Source: Cryptomeria japonica (taxonomy: Eukaryota; Streptophyta; Pinopsida; Cupressales; Cupressaceae). Taken from it: 64,000 nucleotides of DNA. The notes under the pieces were generated by a model. It saw only the letters and a list, made by a program, of their open reading frames with translations. It was not told where the DNA came from and made no database searches. The position numbers and the translations under genes are program-made. The stretch is from positions 666,110,352 through 666,174,351 of the forward strand of contig NC_081412.1 in assembly GCF_030272615.1 (NCBI RefSeq), given 5' to 3'. This document shows, piece after piece, positions 34,506 through 47,379 of this stretch. Numbering within the stretch: position 1 is the stretch's first letter; each line of letters opens with the position of its first letter.

Positions 34506-37500
34506 CTTAAAAAAAAGAAAAAAGAGGGCAAGTCATTTGTGTTGCATTCAATCCCGCACGGGCTTCCGCGTCGAGCTCAACCCCTGGAAAGATAAAATGA
34601 CACACTCACCATTCGAGGTAGGATCTTCACCTTCATTTTGGATTTGGATAATATGAGGTATTGGTGAACTTCACTTTCATTTCGGATTTGCATAATATGT
34701 GGAATTGTTTAATCTTCGCTTTCATTCATTGAATCTTCCCATTTGAGGAATTTTGGATTTGCATAATATTTGCATTGTGGAATTTCAGATTTGCATAATG
34801 TTTGGATGAGGAATTTTGGATTTGAATGTTTACCATGACAGGGGAAAGAGGTTACAATAGGTTTCTGTAGAAGCCATCTCCTCTACGCCCAATGGCAGCA
34901 CGCTTTGTAACCCTTTGCCCACATAGAACCATCACCATACCACTCTTGCAACCCTGCTTCCCTTCTACCATGGTTGGAAGTACTCAATTGTATGAAAGAG
35001 GAAAACTATTAGACATATACTTAGCATAAAATAAATAAGTTGCAAAATTTCACAAATTAGAGGGTGAACCCTGATAATAGTAGACTAATCGGCAGTGAGA
35101 CCTTGTGGTTTGATCGCGAGATGCTTCCCCAACAAGATCAGATCGATACTGGACTGGGTAATAAGGGAACCGCCAACAATGTATTTCTCAATGATTAGTG
35201 TGTAGAAGTATATTCATTAATCCAACATCCATTATGTATTAATTAATCAATTTGTTTTATATTCAGTGCCTTATCAAGTATTTAGTGTTTGGTTTGATGA
35301 TCTTCTAACTATTGGGAGTTTCCATGAGATATAAAACATAAAATATTGTCAAGGCATAAATAATTTTCAAGTCCAAAACTAGATAAAACGTCAAACTAGG
35401 TTACACATCTTAATCTTCTTCATTTTCTTTTTGTTGATCTTTGTGGTTCTTTTCTTCCTCTTCAACATCTTCCTCTTCATTAACCTTCTTCTTGCCCTTA
35501 TCTTTATCCACCTTCTTTGGCTTTGTTCAGCTATCCCGATAGGAGTCAAATGGCTATCCCAATGAGGGGGGAATTCTATCCCAGCTAGTTGTATCATAGT
35601 TCTGATGTATAATTTCAAGGTCCCTGACTTCTTCGTCCCTTCTCTTTTCATATTGATGTTCCTTGCACTACTGCAACCTTAAATGATATTAAATAATATC
35701 TCTTGTTGTAAGAATTTTTTTAGTTACAACACTTGCCATAGAATTTAAAGAACTAAGATGAACTAAGCCTTAGGAGTCCTATCTCTCATCTCAAATAATA
35801 AAGAGAATATAGGGCTGCATCTATGAAGAAAAAAAATGTTGGAAAAGACTATTTCCACCTACTTGGCCACCTAGGAGTGGTTTTTGAGGTGTATTCAAAG
35901 CTTTTACTCCTTTTGTTGCATTTTCACTTGAAATATGGTTGAATTGGCTTTGTAAGCTCCTAGATACTTGGTACATGTTCTAATTGAGTTAAAAGAGTCT
36001 CAAGACTACCCTATAGTCATGCTCTACCTTATCTAGCTACTCAATTAGCTTCCCAAACTTATAGAACATATGGTTTTATTCCTTACTTTGAGTTGAAATT
36101 GTCTTGGGTTAGATATAACTAAAATAAGCCATTCCTTCAACTACAAAAAAAATGTCAAAAAAACTTCATACTACTATCTACATGTGTTTCTATCCTTAAG
36201 AAGTCTAATTTATGCAAGTGAAAAAACACCTAAGAGATCATAGCTACTCCTTTTGACTTGGTAATATTCATGGTTTTTCTTTGTCTATTTAACTTCATTC
36301 CTTGCATCTTACCCACTATCTTGTAGCATACTTTTTTTTTTTTTAGTGGATTGTTGTGCATCTTTAAAATCATTTGACAACTTCAAGAAATGGTTTTCCT
36401 TCTTTATTACTTGACTAGATCATTTAATATGCATGGATGGTATTATCATTTAATTTTCAAGATGGATCTTATATGGATGGTCCTTGCACCTTTTCAAATT
36501 GAACTTTTGCAAAAGTCCAAATTTGGAGAGGAAATTCCTACTATTTGCGAATCCAACATTCATCTTTCAAATTTTAGGTCCAATTTCCATGAATAAGGGT
36601 TCCCAAGACCCTAGTCCTATAAAAATGAGCCATGAGGAACATCATGAATAAGGGAATGAACCAAATTTATGGAAACATTGTCAAACCTAAGTAGGAATTA
36701 ACGAGGTTTTCCCGGAGGCCCCCTTTATTTACTTTTACTGGGGTTAGCTGGTGAGCTTAGTTGCTATATCTATGTAACATAAATAAGGCACAACCACTTA
36801 AATTGAGTCCAAACCTGGTGTATATTTTTAAAGAGATACAACTTATGATGCAATATTTAGCCCCCTCTTAGCAAGAGTATGAAATTATGCCCATGTACTC
36901 TTGGGAAAATATGGAGAAACCAAATATTCTTTCACCAAGATATTGAAGAGTCAAGATGACTACAAGTTTGGAAAGGTGGTAGCTCCCAAGACTTATGATA
37001 TTGTCAATCTACAATATTGAGATAAAAGGGAAGTACAAAGTGAGCAATATGAGTAACATTGGTAACACAAATGGAGCATGCAAAACACAAAGTTATGACA
37101 TTTAGAACTAGTAAGATTCATATATTCGCACTAGGAATCATATCAAAAAGACAAGGCATAGATCTAGGACTAGTAAGATCCTTATATAGCTACTAGGAGT
37201 CATGTCAGAGACACATAAAAGCATGATACCCAAGTTAGTAATAGCCTCTAATACTTAGTCATAGATCGCATTCTAACAACAAATAGAGACCTAATTGTGA
37301 AAGTTTGAGGTCCATTGGGAAAAAAGTTGTCATATTGCCATGACAACTTTTGCATTTCTTGTAGAAACTTCTTAAAAATATGGTTGGAAAGTTAGTTTAT
37401 GGTGGTTTGAGGTTTTAACCCACTTGGATGGGAATAAATAGGCCTTTGGCATGCCATCCAAGAGTTTTGCTTAATGAAATTGGGGTTCTATGTGCATTTT

Positions 37501-38600
37501 TTGACATTTCGGTCTGATTCTCTTCATTTTTCATTGTGAAAATCATCATAATTTGATGGGAAGTCGATTGGATGTGGTAGAGCAGTGAGTTAACTTTATT
37601 TTTTATTTTTGTGGCATTGAATTTCATTGTGTTTTAAATTAGATATCATAGTTTTTCCAAAAAATGTCAAAACCCTGCCTAGCTAGTGTTTACCGAGAGG
37701 AGTAAATAATGTATAGTTTGGTCTCCCATGCATATAAATTCACCCAACTTTGTGGGAAGACCTTTTTTCATGCTATGTATCATATCAGGGAAAAATTTGG
37801 TGGGAAGACCAAGCGATTGGTATTTTGAAGTGGTTGATGATAGAGAGAGGGGTGAGGGGACCCTATGCAACCTTCAGAAGGGTTTGTCGATCAAAACCAA
37901 ATGAAATAGATTAAATTTCTATGAATGTCCTAAGGGTATTGATTGTCACAATCATAGTTTTACTACTGATATTGTTTTTGTTTTGACAGAGTTGTGTTTG
38001 TAAACCCAAGTGTGGACATGTAATGGAGTCATGAGATGTCTTAAGACTACATCAATACTTAACAACAACATAGTGTGTAGGCACCTAAAATATGAAAGGA
38101 CTACATATTGGAAGGCGCATGTGATGATGCCATGAAAGGTCTGATATCCCTATGTATCGAACTGAGAAAACCAGTGAAAGACAAAAAAAAATGCATTGAG
38201 AAGGCAAAAGGTTGAATTGCCTAATGTTTGTTGTTGAAGTGATGTGTGGGGACCTTGCCAAGTCAAATACCTTGTTGTAGTTTCAAAGGGTGGAAAAAGA
38301 ATAAGCATTTTATTTACCGTCCTAATAGACCATCCATCATAACAATTATTACCAATATTGATGTGTGTGTTGCAAACAAAGTTCTAGAGGAAGGCTCTTT
38401 CTATTGTAATACCAAGTGAGTGTTCATAGACCTTCTGTAGGGTCCTCCTAGCCTAGAGTTAGGAGTTTGAAGCCTACATACATTGATTTGGCCTTGTGTC
38501 CATCAATGAGTGCTCACCCAATAGGACAAGTCTGGAGATCGATAATTTTGGAAGTGTGGCATTGTTGAGAGCCAACACTTATGTGTGAACCCTGTCTTCA
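34506..38600. other. Left interior of the CACTA element, mostly unassigned
   Basis: No confident gene. A minus-strand frame at 35651-35391 ends in a long Lys/Arg tract, and its alternative frame reads an acidic KEE-rich tail; this is low-complexity text, perhaps the end of a gag-like ORF. Text at 36836-36905 resembles the LTR/PPT junction of the 9102-24766 family. The rest has no clear homology. Confidence 0.5.
36600..37010 (-). mobile_element. Fragment of a pol-less LTR element related to 9102-24766
   Basis: 36852-36895 (TTTAGCCCCCTCTTAGC, then GAGTATGAAATTATGC) matches the layout at 10290-10335 (TTTATCCCCCACTTTAGC, then GAGTATGAGCTTATGC). This marks the PPT and adjoining interior of a related element, with an LTR piece to the left. 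Borders are not defined. Confidence 0.5.
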
Positions 38601-38619
38601 TGTATTATGATTAGTTGCC

Positions 38620-41460
38620 ATGATACTTGACCCTATCCTCATGGTGTTGGCTCAATTCACATTAGATGAACATGGAGGTGTGAATATCGAAGCTGAAGAT
38701 AATGATCCCATGGAAGATGACGATCATGAGCCAAAAAACACAATTGAAGATGATGGTACAAATACATTGATCCATGACACATTTAGTACTCGCGCAGCTG
38801 ATCATGATGATGAAGATGACCTTGATGTTGTTCACGATGTCCCTCTACTTGAGAAGGCATCTGAGGCCCTTTACGAAGGCTCGCAAACAACTCTTCTCTC
38901 CGTTGTATTGTTGTTGGTGAACTTGAAGGTTATGAATGGTTTATCCAACATAACAATGTCATGTATGTTAAGGTATGTCATATATGTCATAATAAACTAT
39001 GAATCATGTTGTACCATTAATATTCTTTATATTAACAAATTATATTTTTTTGTTGTAGATTGACAGGTGAGTTTTTGTTACCACCATCAAATATTCTACC
39101 TCGCTCATACCGAGAATTATCTGTCGTTATGAAAGATATTGGAATGGAGTATCAAGCAATAGATTTGTGTCCCAATGATCATATTATATATCACAAACAA
39201 CATGAATTTCGAATTGAATGCCCTGAATGTCATAGCAGTAGATATCGAACAGATCAAATAACAAAAAGGGTTCTTCGTTATATTCCCATTATTCCATGTA
39301 TGCAACGATTATTCAAGCGCACTAGCTTGGCACAATTTATGGATTACCATGCACGCAATAGAAGTTGAGATGACATTATTCGAATGCCTGCGGATGGTTC
39401 AACATTTATGGACATAGAGGAAAAGTGGCCACACTTTAAAGAAGAACCTCATAATTTCAGGCTTTCATTGGCAGCGGACGGTGTCAATCCATTTGGAGAG
39501 ATGAGATCTGTTTACTCAATGTGGCATGTTTTTGTTATCAACAATCACATTCCTCCATGGATGTCAATAAAGAGGGAGCACATAATGTTGGCAATGATTG
39601 TTCCAGGTATTTTATCATTTAAATATAGTCGTCTAAATTTAATTATAAATATTGCAATAAAATGGTCATAATAATTATGTAATGTTTTTGTTCATTTGAT
39701 TAGGTAAGTACCAAGTAAAATATATGAATGTATATATCGAGCCTCTTATCAACGAGTTGTTGGAGTTATGAAATGGTGTCAGTTGTCACTATGTATGATG
39801 TCTCTAGACCAATAGGACAAAGACAATTTCAATTCCATGCGATGCTTCTATGGACAATACACGATGCCCTAGGGCTAACACATTTTTGTGGTATGTTATA
39901 GTGTTTAAGTTTTTCATGAACATTATAATTCAAAAAATTATCATATTTAATCCAATTATACATTATCTTGTAGGTCTTCAAACAAAGGGAAGATTTGCAT
40001 GTCTTGTTTGTGGTCCAAAGATGAAATCTCGTCATTCAAAAAGTTTAAGAAAGTAGGTGTTTGATGAGTATAGGCACTTTCTCCACAAAAATCATAAGTA
40101 TCGAAATATTGAAAAACATATTTTCAATGGGAAAGAAGAGAATACATCAAAGCCATGAAGAATGACACCTCACCTGTGGAAGATGGAATATAATAGAATT
40201 AATCGTCAAGGTAATGTCATTCCATCTATTGGTTTGTCATAAAACATCTTTTCTATTTTGTTTTGTTTACTAATGATGTGATTGATGATCATGAAGGTCG
40301 TGAAGGCATAAATGACCACCTTCCTAAGGGATTAAAAAGTTATCCTCAACAACTTAGTAGGTTGCCCTACTACGAGCAGTTACAAATTGTTCATTTGTTT
40401 GATACTATGCATATTGGAAAGAATATAACAGAGACATTATGGAAAATATTGGATGGAAGGCGTGACAAAGAAAAAATTGTCAAAATATGTAGTGACATTC
40501 AGGATTCCAATCATGCAATGATAAATGTCATTCAATCAAATAGCCATGGAGACTAGATTAATATAAGTGATCTTCCTTGGTTATTAACGGACTAGCAAAG
40601 CAATGCTATAAAAGAAGTCATTCGAAAAATTCGATTTCCCACAGGATTTGCTGCGAACATAAACAATCTCATATCAAAGAAAAGTGAATTTGGGCCAGGG
40701 ATGAAAACACATGATTGGCATACCTTCATTAAGGTAATTCATGTTCATGTGTTTTTAGTATGTATTTAAGTACTGTTTGTACGTGTACTTTTCATTGTAT
40801 TATGTTACAAAAAAATGAAAAGATAATTTTATAATTGTTGCAGTACGTTCTACCTCTATCTCTCCTAGGCGACTTTGACAATAATGTCAAGCAAGTCATA
40901 TATGATCTTGGAAAATACATGAGGTAAGTAGTGATATTTGTTCAGTTCGTTGTATAGATATTATATTTGCTATTTGTTTTACTTGTTATGTAATATATTT
41001 TTTTGTGTCTTGAATATCTTGTAGGTGGTTGTCATGTAAAAAAATCCATAAAGATGATATAAAATATTGGAAGAGAAAAATTCCTCATTTAATGTGTGAA
41101 ATGCAAAAGTGTCTACCTCCAGCTTTTTTCAATGCACAAGAACACTACCTCATACACCAAGTTGAGGAGATTGAATTGTGTGGACCTGTACACACTAGGT
41201 CAATGTGGATGGTTGAGAGGCATTTGAGATTTTTTAAGGCTTTGGTTCGACAAAGAGCACATCCTGAGGGTTCTATGGTGGAGGGATATATGGTATACCA
41301 GACTATGGTGTACATTTTTGTATATCTTCCTAAGTTTGCAGCAAAGATCCACATGGATCGCATTTGGGATCCCAACCCCTATAACAAATTCGAAGGGGAG
41401 TACTTGATGGGGAAAGGTAGATTGAGGAAAGTGAGAGGTAATTCTAAGATGTTATTGTAG
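38620..41460 (+). pseudogene. CACTA transposase (tnp2 family plus DUF4218), decayed, with introns
   Basis: The acidic N-terminal part (38620-38970, DDEDDLDVVHDVPLL) is followed at 39060-39605 by the tnp2 start (HEFRIECPECHSSRYR, then MPADGSTFMDIEEKWP, FRLSLAADGVNPFGEMRSVY, IPPWMSIK, IVPG). It continues at 39715-40110 (VYIEPLINELLEL, LQTKGRFACLVCGPK), 40263-40556 (LSRLPYYEQLQIVHLFDTMH), and the DUF4218 domain at 40640-40735 and 41029-41440 (GMKTHDWHTFIKYVLP; MQKCLPPAFFNAQEHYLIHQ; HTRSMWMVERHLRFFKAL). GT..AG introns separate several blocks, for example 40735-40843. At least two in-frame stops (39368, 39769) kill it. The tnp2 protein cuts and moves CACTA ends. Confidence 0.9.
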
Positions 41461-41520
41461 TTAATTAATTCTTAATCTTCAAAATAAATCGGTTGTAAGA
41501 CGTCTATTAATTTTTTGTAC

Positions 41521-42840
41521 AGTTGGTCGAGAGTGGGATGCACTACATTTGTATATTGCAAACAATCTTAATTGGATAACGGTATGGATTGAACGTTGTC
41601 AACATTCTGGACGCACATTAACATGGGAAGGTGTGGCTTCATTGGTTAAAGAAGCTCATCGTAATGGAGATTCCAATGTTACGCAAAAGGAAATTGATTT
41701 AGCATATGGTTTAAGAGATAAACAGGTACATATAAATTTATTAATCACCCATATGTTTATCAACTCACAATGCAATAAATTTTACATGTTTGACATATCG
41801 CAGGTCAAACACCACAACGCTATGTGCTGCAATGGTCATAAATTTTGCATAAAAAAGTTGGATGACACGAGGAAAACTTGTGACACAGGTACCAAGCAAA
41901 AATGCAGGTACCTAAATTCAATAGAGTGCCCACAGAAGATGACAAGAGAATTGCCTACTAGTAAGGCTATTCAGTCGTGGCTGATCGGCTACGAGAATTG
42001 AGTGGGCATACACAACATTCGAGTGCATCCGTCACACAGGTAAATATGCTAAATGGAAATTGTTTCAAATTGAATACTTTACCAATAATCTAATTGATGT
42101 TGAGTTCCAACATAAAGTGACTATATTTGTTTTAAATAAGCAAGCAATGATAACAATGTGCATGACATTGGAATGCAGCCTGCTAATCGTGAAACACCAC
42201 CTGTACATGAAGGTCCAGATGTGCATCCCAATAGTGGAGGTATTCATTTGCTATTCAAATTTATTTATTTAGCTATTAATACAATTAAACATCTTAATTT
42301 GTAATTAGAGTAGTAATTAATGTAACCTTTTTTGTTAATATTTTAGAGCATGTAGTCAGTGGGGACCAAGTGGAGCATGATCTAGGTACACAACGTCAGG
42401 AACGTTATGTTCCCCACTCAGGTAAAGAGGACCATTGTTATTCCTTTAAACAAATATAATTGCAATTGGTGTTCAGCATTAATGTAACCTTTAGTATTTC
42501 AATTTCAGATGATCTAGAGGGTGCTTAGCATGTTGAGGTTGAGGCTACACAAAATGATGTGGCCCCATCAGGTAAAGAGTGCAACAGTTATGTTCTCTAA
42601 ATTAATGAAATACTTGTAACAATAAAAAAAAAAGAATTTAACCCATTTCTTTGTTATTGCAGAGGACCCCCCTTCGCTTCAGTGTCCTCGTCCTCAGTAT
42701 AGGACTAGGCGTACATCAAGATCATGAGCAGTTGGTGGAACATCTGCAGAGGGGGGAAATGATGAAGAAACCGATGTTCCACTTAATCTTTTCATAGCTT
42801 CAAAGAAAAAACAAAAAAAAGAAATGATTGTAATCTAACT
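41521..42840 (+). pseudogene. C-terminal exons of the CACTA transposase gene
   Basis: Continuing after DUF4218 with introns: WDALHLYIANNLNWITVWIE (41540-41605), then an HRNGDSNVTQKEIDLAYGL region to 41724. A non-matching read-through follows, then 41805-42000 (VKHHNAMCCNGHKFCIKKLD). Short Pro/His-rich exons lie at 42175-42230, 42345-42420, 42510-42570 and 42661-42835, with a basic end (ASKKKQKKEMIVI). Several are bounded by AG/GT. The N-terminal part resembles the tail seen in tnp2-type genes. Stops near 42000, 42525 and 42725 show decay. Exon limits are approximate. Confidence 0.6.
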
Positions 42841-45800
42841 TATTTGATAATGACTGATTTTTATGTGTTAGTGAATGTAATTATGTGCTAATTAATGGTT
42901 ATGGATGATATGTGTTAATTAATATTGATGAATGTTGTGTGCTAATTAATGTTAATCAATGTTATGTGTTAATAAACGTTATGTGATATTAATGAATGAA
43001 TGCTATATTTTATTAATGGTAGAAAGAATGAATGAATGAATGTTATAAGATGCTAACATGGAATTTAGAGTGATGTTAGGGGGGGGAGGGGCCAAATGAG
43101 CTTCCACCTTCATGTGGTTGGCCCTGTTAAGTAGAGAATATTAAACTATTCTCAAAACCAAGCGAAGCTCAACAAGATAACACACTTTTCAATATTTCAT
43201 TATGTTGCAAAGTTAATCTTATTGAATAATGTATATTGAATCTTAATTGCAGGGTCCAACAGAGCCAACACGAGCAACAACACCACAAGTTGTTGGGTAT
43301 AATGAACTCCCATATTGTCTTGTCTGTACACGAACAATATGAGTTGCTTCTAGTGTTGATATCCAAGGTGGGACTGTAAAAGTTATGAATATGCCTCATC
43401 CTTGTAAGTTTTTTTATTACTTGTCCTTTTCTTTAGCATTTTGTTACTTCATGAATGAGATGTTTTCAGATGTCTATTCCATGAATACCTCTCTATTGTA
43501 AGATTCATGATCTCGCTTCTGATTCAACTCTTTATATGTCCTAAAATTGTATGAGCCTAATAGCTTCTACTCTTGTTGATAGTTTGGTGGCTCTAAACAA
43601 TGGCTCCTTCAAAGAAGCGTGATCCTTGTAATTTTAGCCTTCCATGATGTGAAAAAGAGTTTATGTTATGAATAATGGTCCAGATGATTTAGATATTTCT
43701 TATTATGTTGAGTATGAGTAAATTTGGGCGTCCTTGGCTATGGTCACTATTTTGTACTAATTATTGTCATTTAGTATGATTTGAGAATGGACTTCAAGTA
43801 ATCATGAGGGTGAAAACAATATTCAAGTGTAAGGGGGTATGCGGCCTTGACCAAGGGATAAACAAGAAAAGAGGTATGTTGAGTGCATATATACATTTTA
43901 TATTGCCATGATATAAGTAAGATATCAAACATGTAACTTAGATTGATTTGCAATTTTATTCATAAATATTAGATCTTCCTTGCAATTTCATTCTTGGTAT
44001 CTCTATCAATCATGTTGCTAAATGAAAATCCTAAACCTCTCTCATTGATGCATGGACATATAGAACGTTGTTGTTTCTACACAAAGGATTGTAGGAATTG
44101 CTTTCAAAAACTATCAAAAAATTGTTAAACCTTAATAGTTCAAGAATCCCTAAATTCATTGGTGAGAGACCTTCTCAAGTGAGAAATTCTAGTGAAGGTT
44201 GTGTAACATTATTTTGAGAATGTATGGCAGTGCATGAAGGTTGTATAATTGTGTTGGGAGAATTGACAGATGATTGACAACAATGACTGTGGCAGCCAAG
44301 TCACTTAGGACAATCGGCAAGATATGATTTGTTTCCACTTATTAGGGCCTCCAAACCCCTTTAAAAGTTTCCAAGGATCACTACAACCCTATCTCAGATG
44401 TCCACCACATAATAAGATTATTCATTTCATCATACTCCCAAAAACTCAGTCTTCATTTGTTCACTAGGACAGCCACACACTATCTAGGGACAGTCATAAA
44501 GTTCTTGATAATTTGCCCTACCCAAGGGCCACAATAGCTTGTAAAGGGTCTGCACTAACCCTCTGCACCCCTCACTACCTTCCTCCAAACACCAAGGGGG
44601 TCTATCTTGCACTTACAACTTCAAATCTGCCCTCGATGTTGCACTAGGTCTGATACATGACCAATATCATACCAACAGTCACCATTTGCACGTGCCAATG
44701 AATCTTGGAGACCTACAAAGCATGAAAACATGAAAGATAATATCAATATACATGTTCTTTTGCTTTGGAGAATATGAAGTGTTGGTAATCACAATGTACA
44801 CAGATTGATTTTAGTAGTAAATCCATAGAAGTAACCATTCAAAGTAGTGCAGTTTCATTGTAGTCTAGTATGGCAATGTGAAAATCACAACCTGTATGTT
44901 TCCTGCAAAACCTCAAAAGCATAATTTATTTCGTTCAGATATTTGAAAGTTGAAAAGCCAGAAAGTGAAAACTTATGTAATAGTTGTGCAATCCTATGAA
45001 TTTGTATTTCAAGCTTGGGGAAGCATGTTGAAGTTACTTTCAGATACTACACATGTATTCTTTATTGTATGCCTTTACTATGATACCACAGTTGCTTCCT
45101 TATTTGAACAAAAGTTTGTTTAATCTTAAGGAAATGAATATGAACTGTATGAGAGGGCATCTGTTGTTTTCTTTACTGTATTTCTAAGAAATATTTTTAC
45201 TAGTGTTTGTATGCTACTATTGCTTTGGAGGGGTCCTCATTGTATAGGTTCATTTGGAACTAGATTAGATTTGCTTTGGTCTTTTTGTAATATTTAGATT
45301 TTGGGTGAGTATATACTATATAGACAGTGTATTAAGAGTTGGAGACCATTTCATTCTTAGATGTTTTTAAACAAGTTTTATGGGGGTTGAAAAGGAATTT
45401 CCACTTGACTGTAGCTTTGGAGTATAAAACTCATGTATCAAATTAGGCCTTGTGCCAAGGGGTTTGCTACAAATAGATATCAGCATGCAAGGATGAGAGA
45501 GCATAAATATTTTGCATATCATGTGACTATAGAGCCATTACTACTAGTTTAAATTACCCTCTCACAACTTTAAACTTTTTTATGTCAGTAGGGAAGGATT
45601 TAATTCAACTTTGATACCTGTTATTATTGACTGTCTTCCATCTACCTGCATACCCACATCAAAAAGCATCAACAAGAATGATTTTATGCATCAAATCTTA
45701 CTCAAGCATGAAGGTACAAAAAGTTATTAACCATACTACTGGGAATGGAGTATGTACATCACAAAACCACTGGCACTCATGGTGGTGCTACATATCATTT

Positions 45801-45850
45801 CACCCCCCTCCTTGAGAGTTCAATTCATTAATGTATGGCTTCAACAACCT
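42841..45850. other. Right interior of the CACTA element, mostly unassigned
   Basis: 42841-43080 is an AT-rich repeat of TTAATGTTATG-like words (3' flank of the transposase). Apart from the possible exon at 43253-43403 I see no gene. 43600-45800 has no recognisable coding sense. Confidence 0.5.
43253..43403 (+). pseudogene. Possible captured exon inside the CACTA element
   Basis: A 151-nt stretch is preceded by TTGCAG and followed by GTAAGT, as for an internal exon. One frame reads GPTEPTRATTPQVVGYNELP, then YCLVCTRTI, a stop, and VASSVDIQGGTVKVMNMPHP. The composition is protein-like. It does not match the transposase, so it may be a host gene piece picked up by the transposon, or a far exon of a second CACTA gene. 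I do not recognise the protein. Confidence 0.4.
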
Positions 45851-45959
45851 TCTCCCTAAGCTTTCCTACTCAAAATTTAGTGATTGGAGAACTAACATTA
45901 CTGGCAAGGAGATGTTAATGAACTGAGTAGATTCTTTCTTCAAGAGAGATTAACAGGAA

Positions 45960-46983
45960 TAGAAAATTGTAATTTGGGAGCATTGAGTATTAGAGGAGGA
46001 TATGAGGAAAAAGATGAGAAGGTAGCCAGATATGTCAATGGCTTGAAGTATCATTTGCAAGATGAGATTGGTCTACAAGTGCCAAGGACCATTGGTGAAT
46101 GTTTTCAATTGGCTATTAGAGCAAAAGAAAAGGTGAAGAGGAGACAAGAAAGGTTGGGAAGAGGAGGTAACTCAAATAGAGGAAGAGGTGGAAGAGGTCA
46201 AGGACCAAGCAATGAGGACAAGGGAAAGCAATCATTTTCAGAATCAAGGGGTGGATACAATCAGAGAGGAGGAAGGGGATTTGAAGGAAGAGGCACATTT
46301 AGATGTTATAATTGTAATGAACCAGGGCACCCATCATTCAAATGTCCTAAATGGAGTGACGATAAGAAAGATAGGAGGGTAAACTTGACACAAGAAGACA
46401 CAAAAGGAGAAGAACAAGAACTTATCTTGGCATTTCCAGAGTAAGGAGAGTTATTACTCATGGGGAAAGTACAACCATCACAGCAAGAGAGGATCTTCAG
46501 GACAAATTGTCTAATCCATAGCAAGGTATGCAATTTGATTGTTGATTCGAGGGCTTGTCACAATTTGGTTGCTTATGAAGTAGTCAAAAAGTTGAATTTA
46601 CAAACCCTTGCACATCTTAAGCCATATTTTGCTACATGGGTTAGTGAAGGTCAGAACATGTTTGTAAAGGATCAAGTAGTCATAAATTTCTCCATTGGGA
46701 AGTATGTTTATAGCATTTTATGTGATGTCATGGATATGAGTTGTGGTCATTTAATTTTGGGCAGACCTTGGCAATATTCTAGAAGAATTATACATGATGG
46801 TTACACAAACACCTATTTGGTTCATAAGGGTAAGATGACATATAAGTTAAGCCCATTGATTCAAGGAAGAAAAGACAATATTGTTATGTTTTTTGGTGAT
46901 AAGTTTTGTGTTTTGCATATACATAAAGGTTTACTTGGATTAAATGAAGGAAAGGTTGACAAATTTGCGGTGATCTCTTGGTG
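45960..46983 (+). pseudogene. Gypsy gag zinc knuckle and protease fragment within the CACTA element
   Basis: 45974-46441 reads the C-terminal half of a Gypsy gag (KVARYVNGLKYHLQDEI, an RG-rich stretch, then the knuckle CYNCNEPGHPSFKC at 46304-46345). A second open frame, 46460-46981, is the retropepsin-like protease. Its LIVDSRACHNLVAYEVVKKL has Arg where the DSG active site has Gly. HLILGRPWQYSRRIIHDGYT is the usual C-terminal protease segment (ILGRPW). RT, integrase and LTRs are absent. The frames are fairly well kept, so this fragment is younger than its neighbours. Confidence 0.88.
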
Positions 46984-47090
46984 ACCACACCACAATTAGG
47001 ACAATGATCTCAAACACACTTTTTACCGTTCTCTTGGTGATTGTGCCCAATTGTGTATGTCTTGCTTATATATGAAAATGGCATTTTGCA

Positions 47091-47379
47091 GCTTTCCACC
47101 GACGATGTATTTGAGATGTCTTTCATTTAAATATGGCATGAGCTTAGTCCTAGAGTGAGACTAGGGAGTTGGACCATCTCAACCATGGTGTGCCTAATCA
47201 TATTAGCTTGAAACCAGTGCACCTCATATTAGCCTCAAACCTATGCCCCCTACTGGTAGGTGGTGGGGATAGAATATCATTCGCTGTACATATCAATGAC
47301 TGGATAATAATAAAAAAAATTTATAAAAATATTATTATCGTCAGAATTACGACAAATACCAAGCTTTCCACCGACGATG
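47091..47379. repeat. 18-bp direct repeat bracketing a 253-bp segment
   Basis: AGCTTTCCACCGACGATG occurs at 47091-47108 and 47362-47379. The second copy belongs to the CGACGA-rich subterminal region. The first is stranded beside the Gypsy fragment, as if the subterminal repeat had been split or duplicated by the insertion. Confidence 0.8.

Noticed and set aside
35391-35651. Basic nuclear protein (Lys/Arg-rich minus frame)
   Set aside because: The Lys run is low-complexity, and another frame of the same DNA reads an acidic Glu-rich run, so neither is diagnostic.
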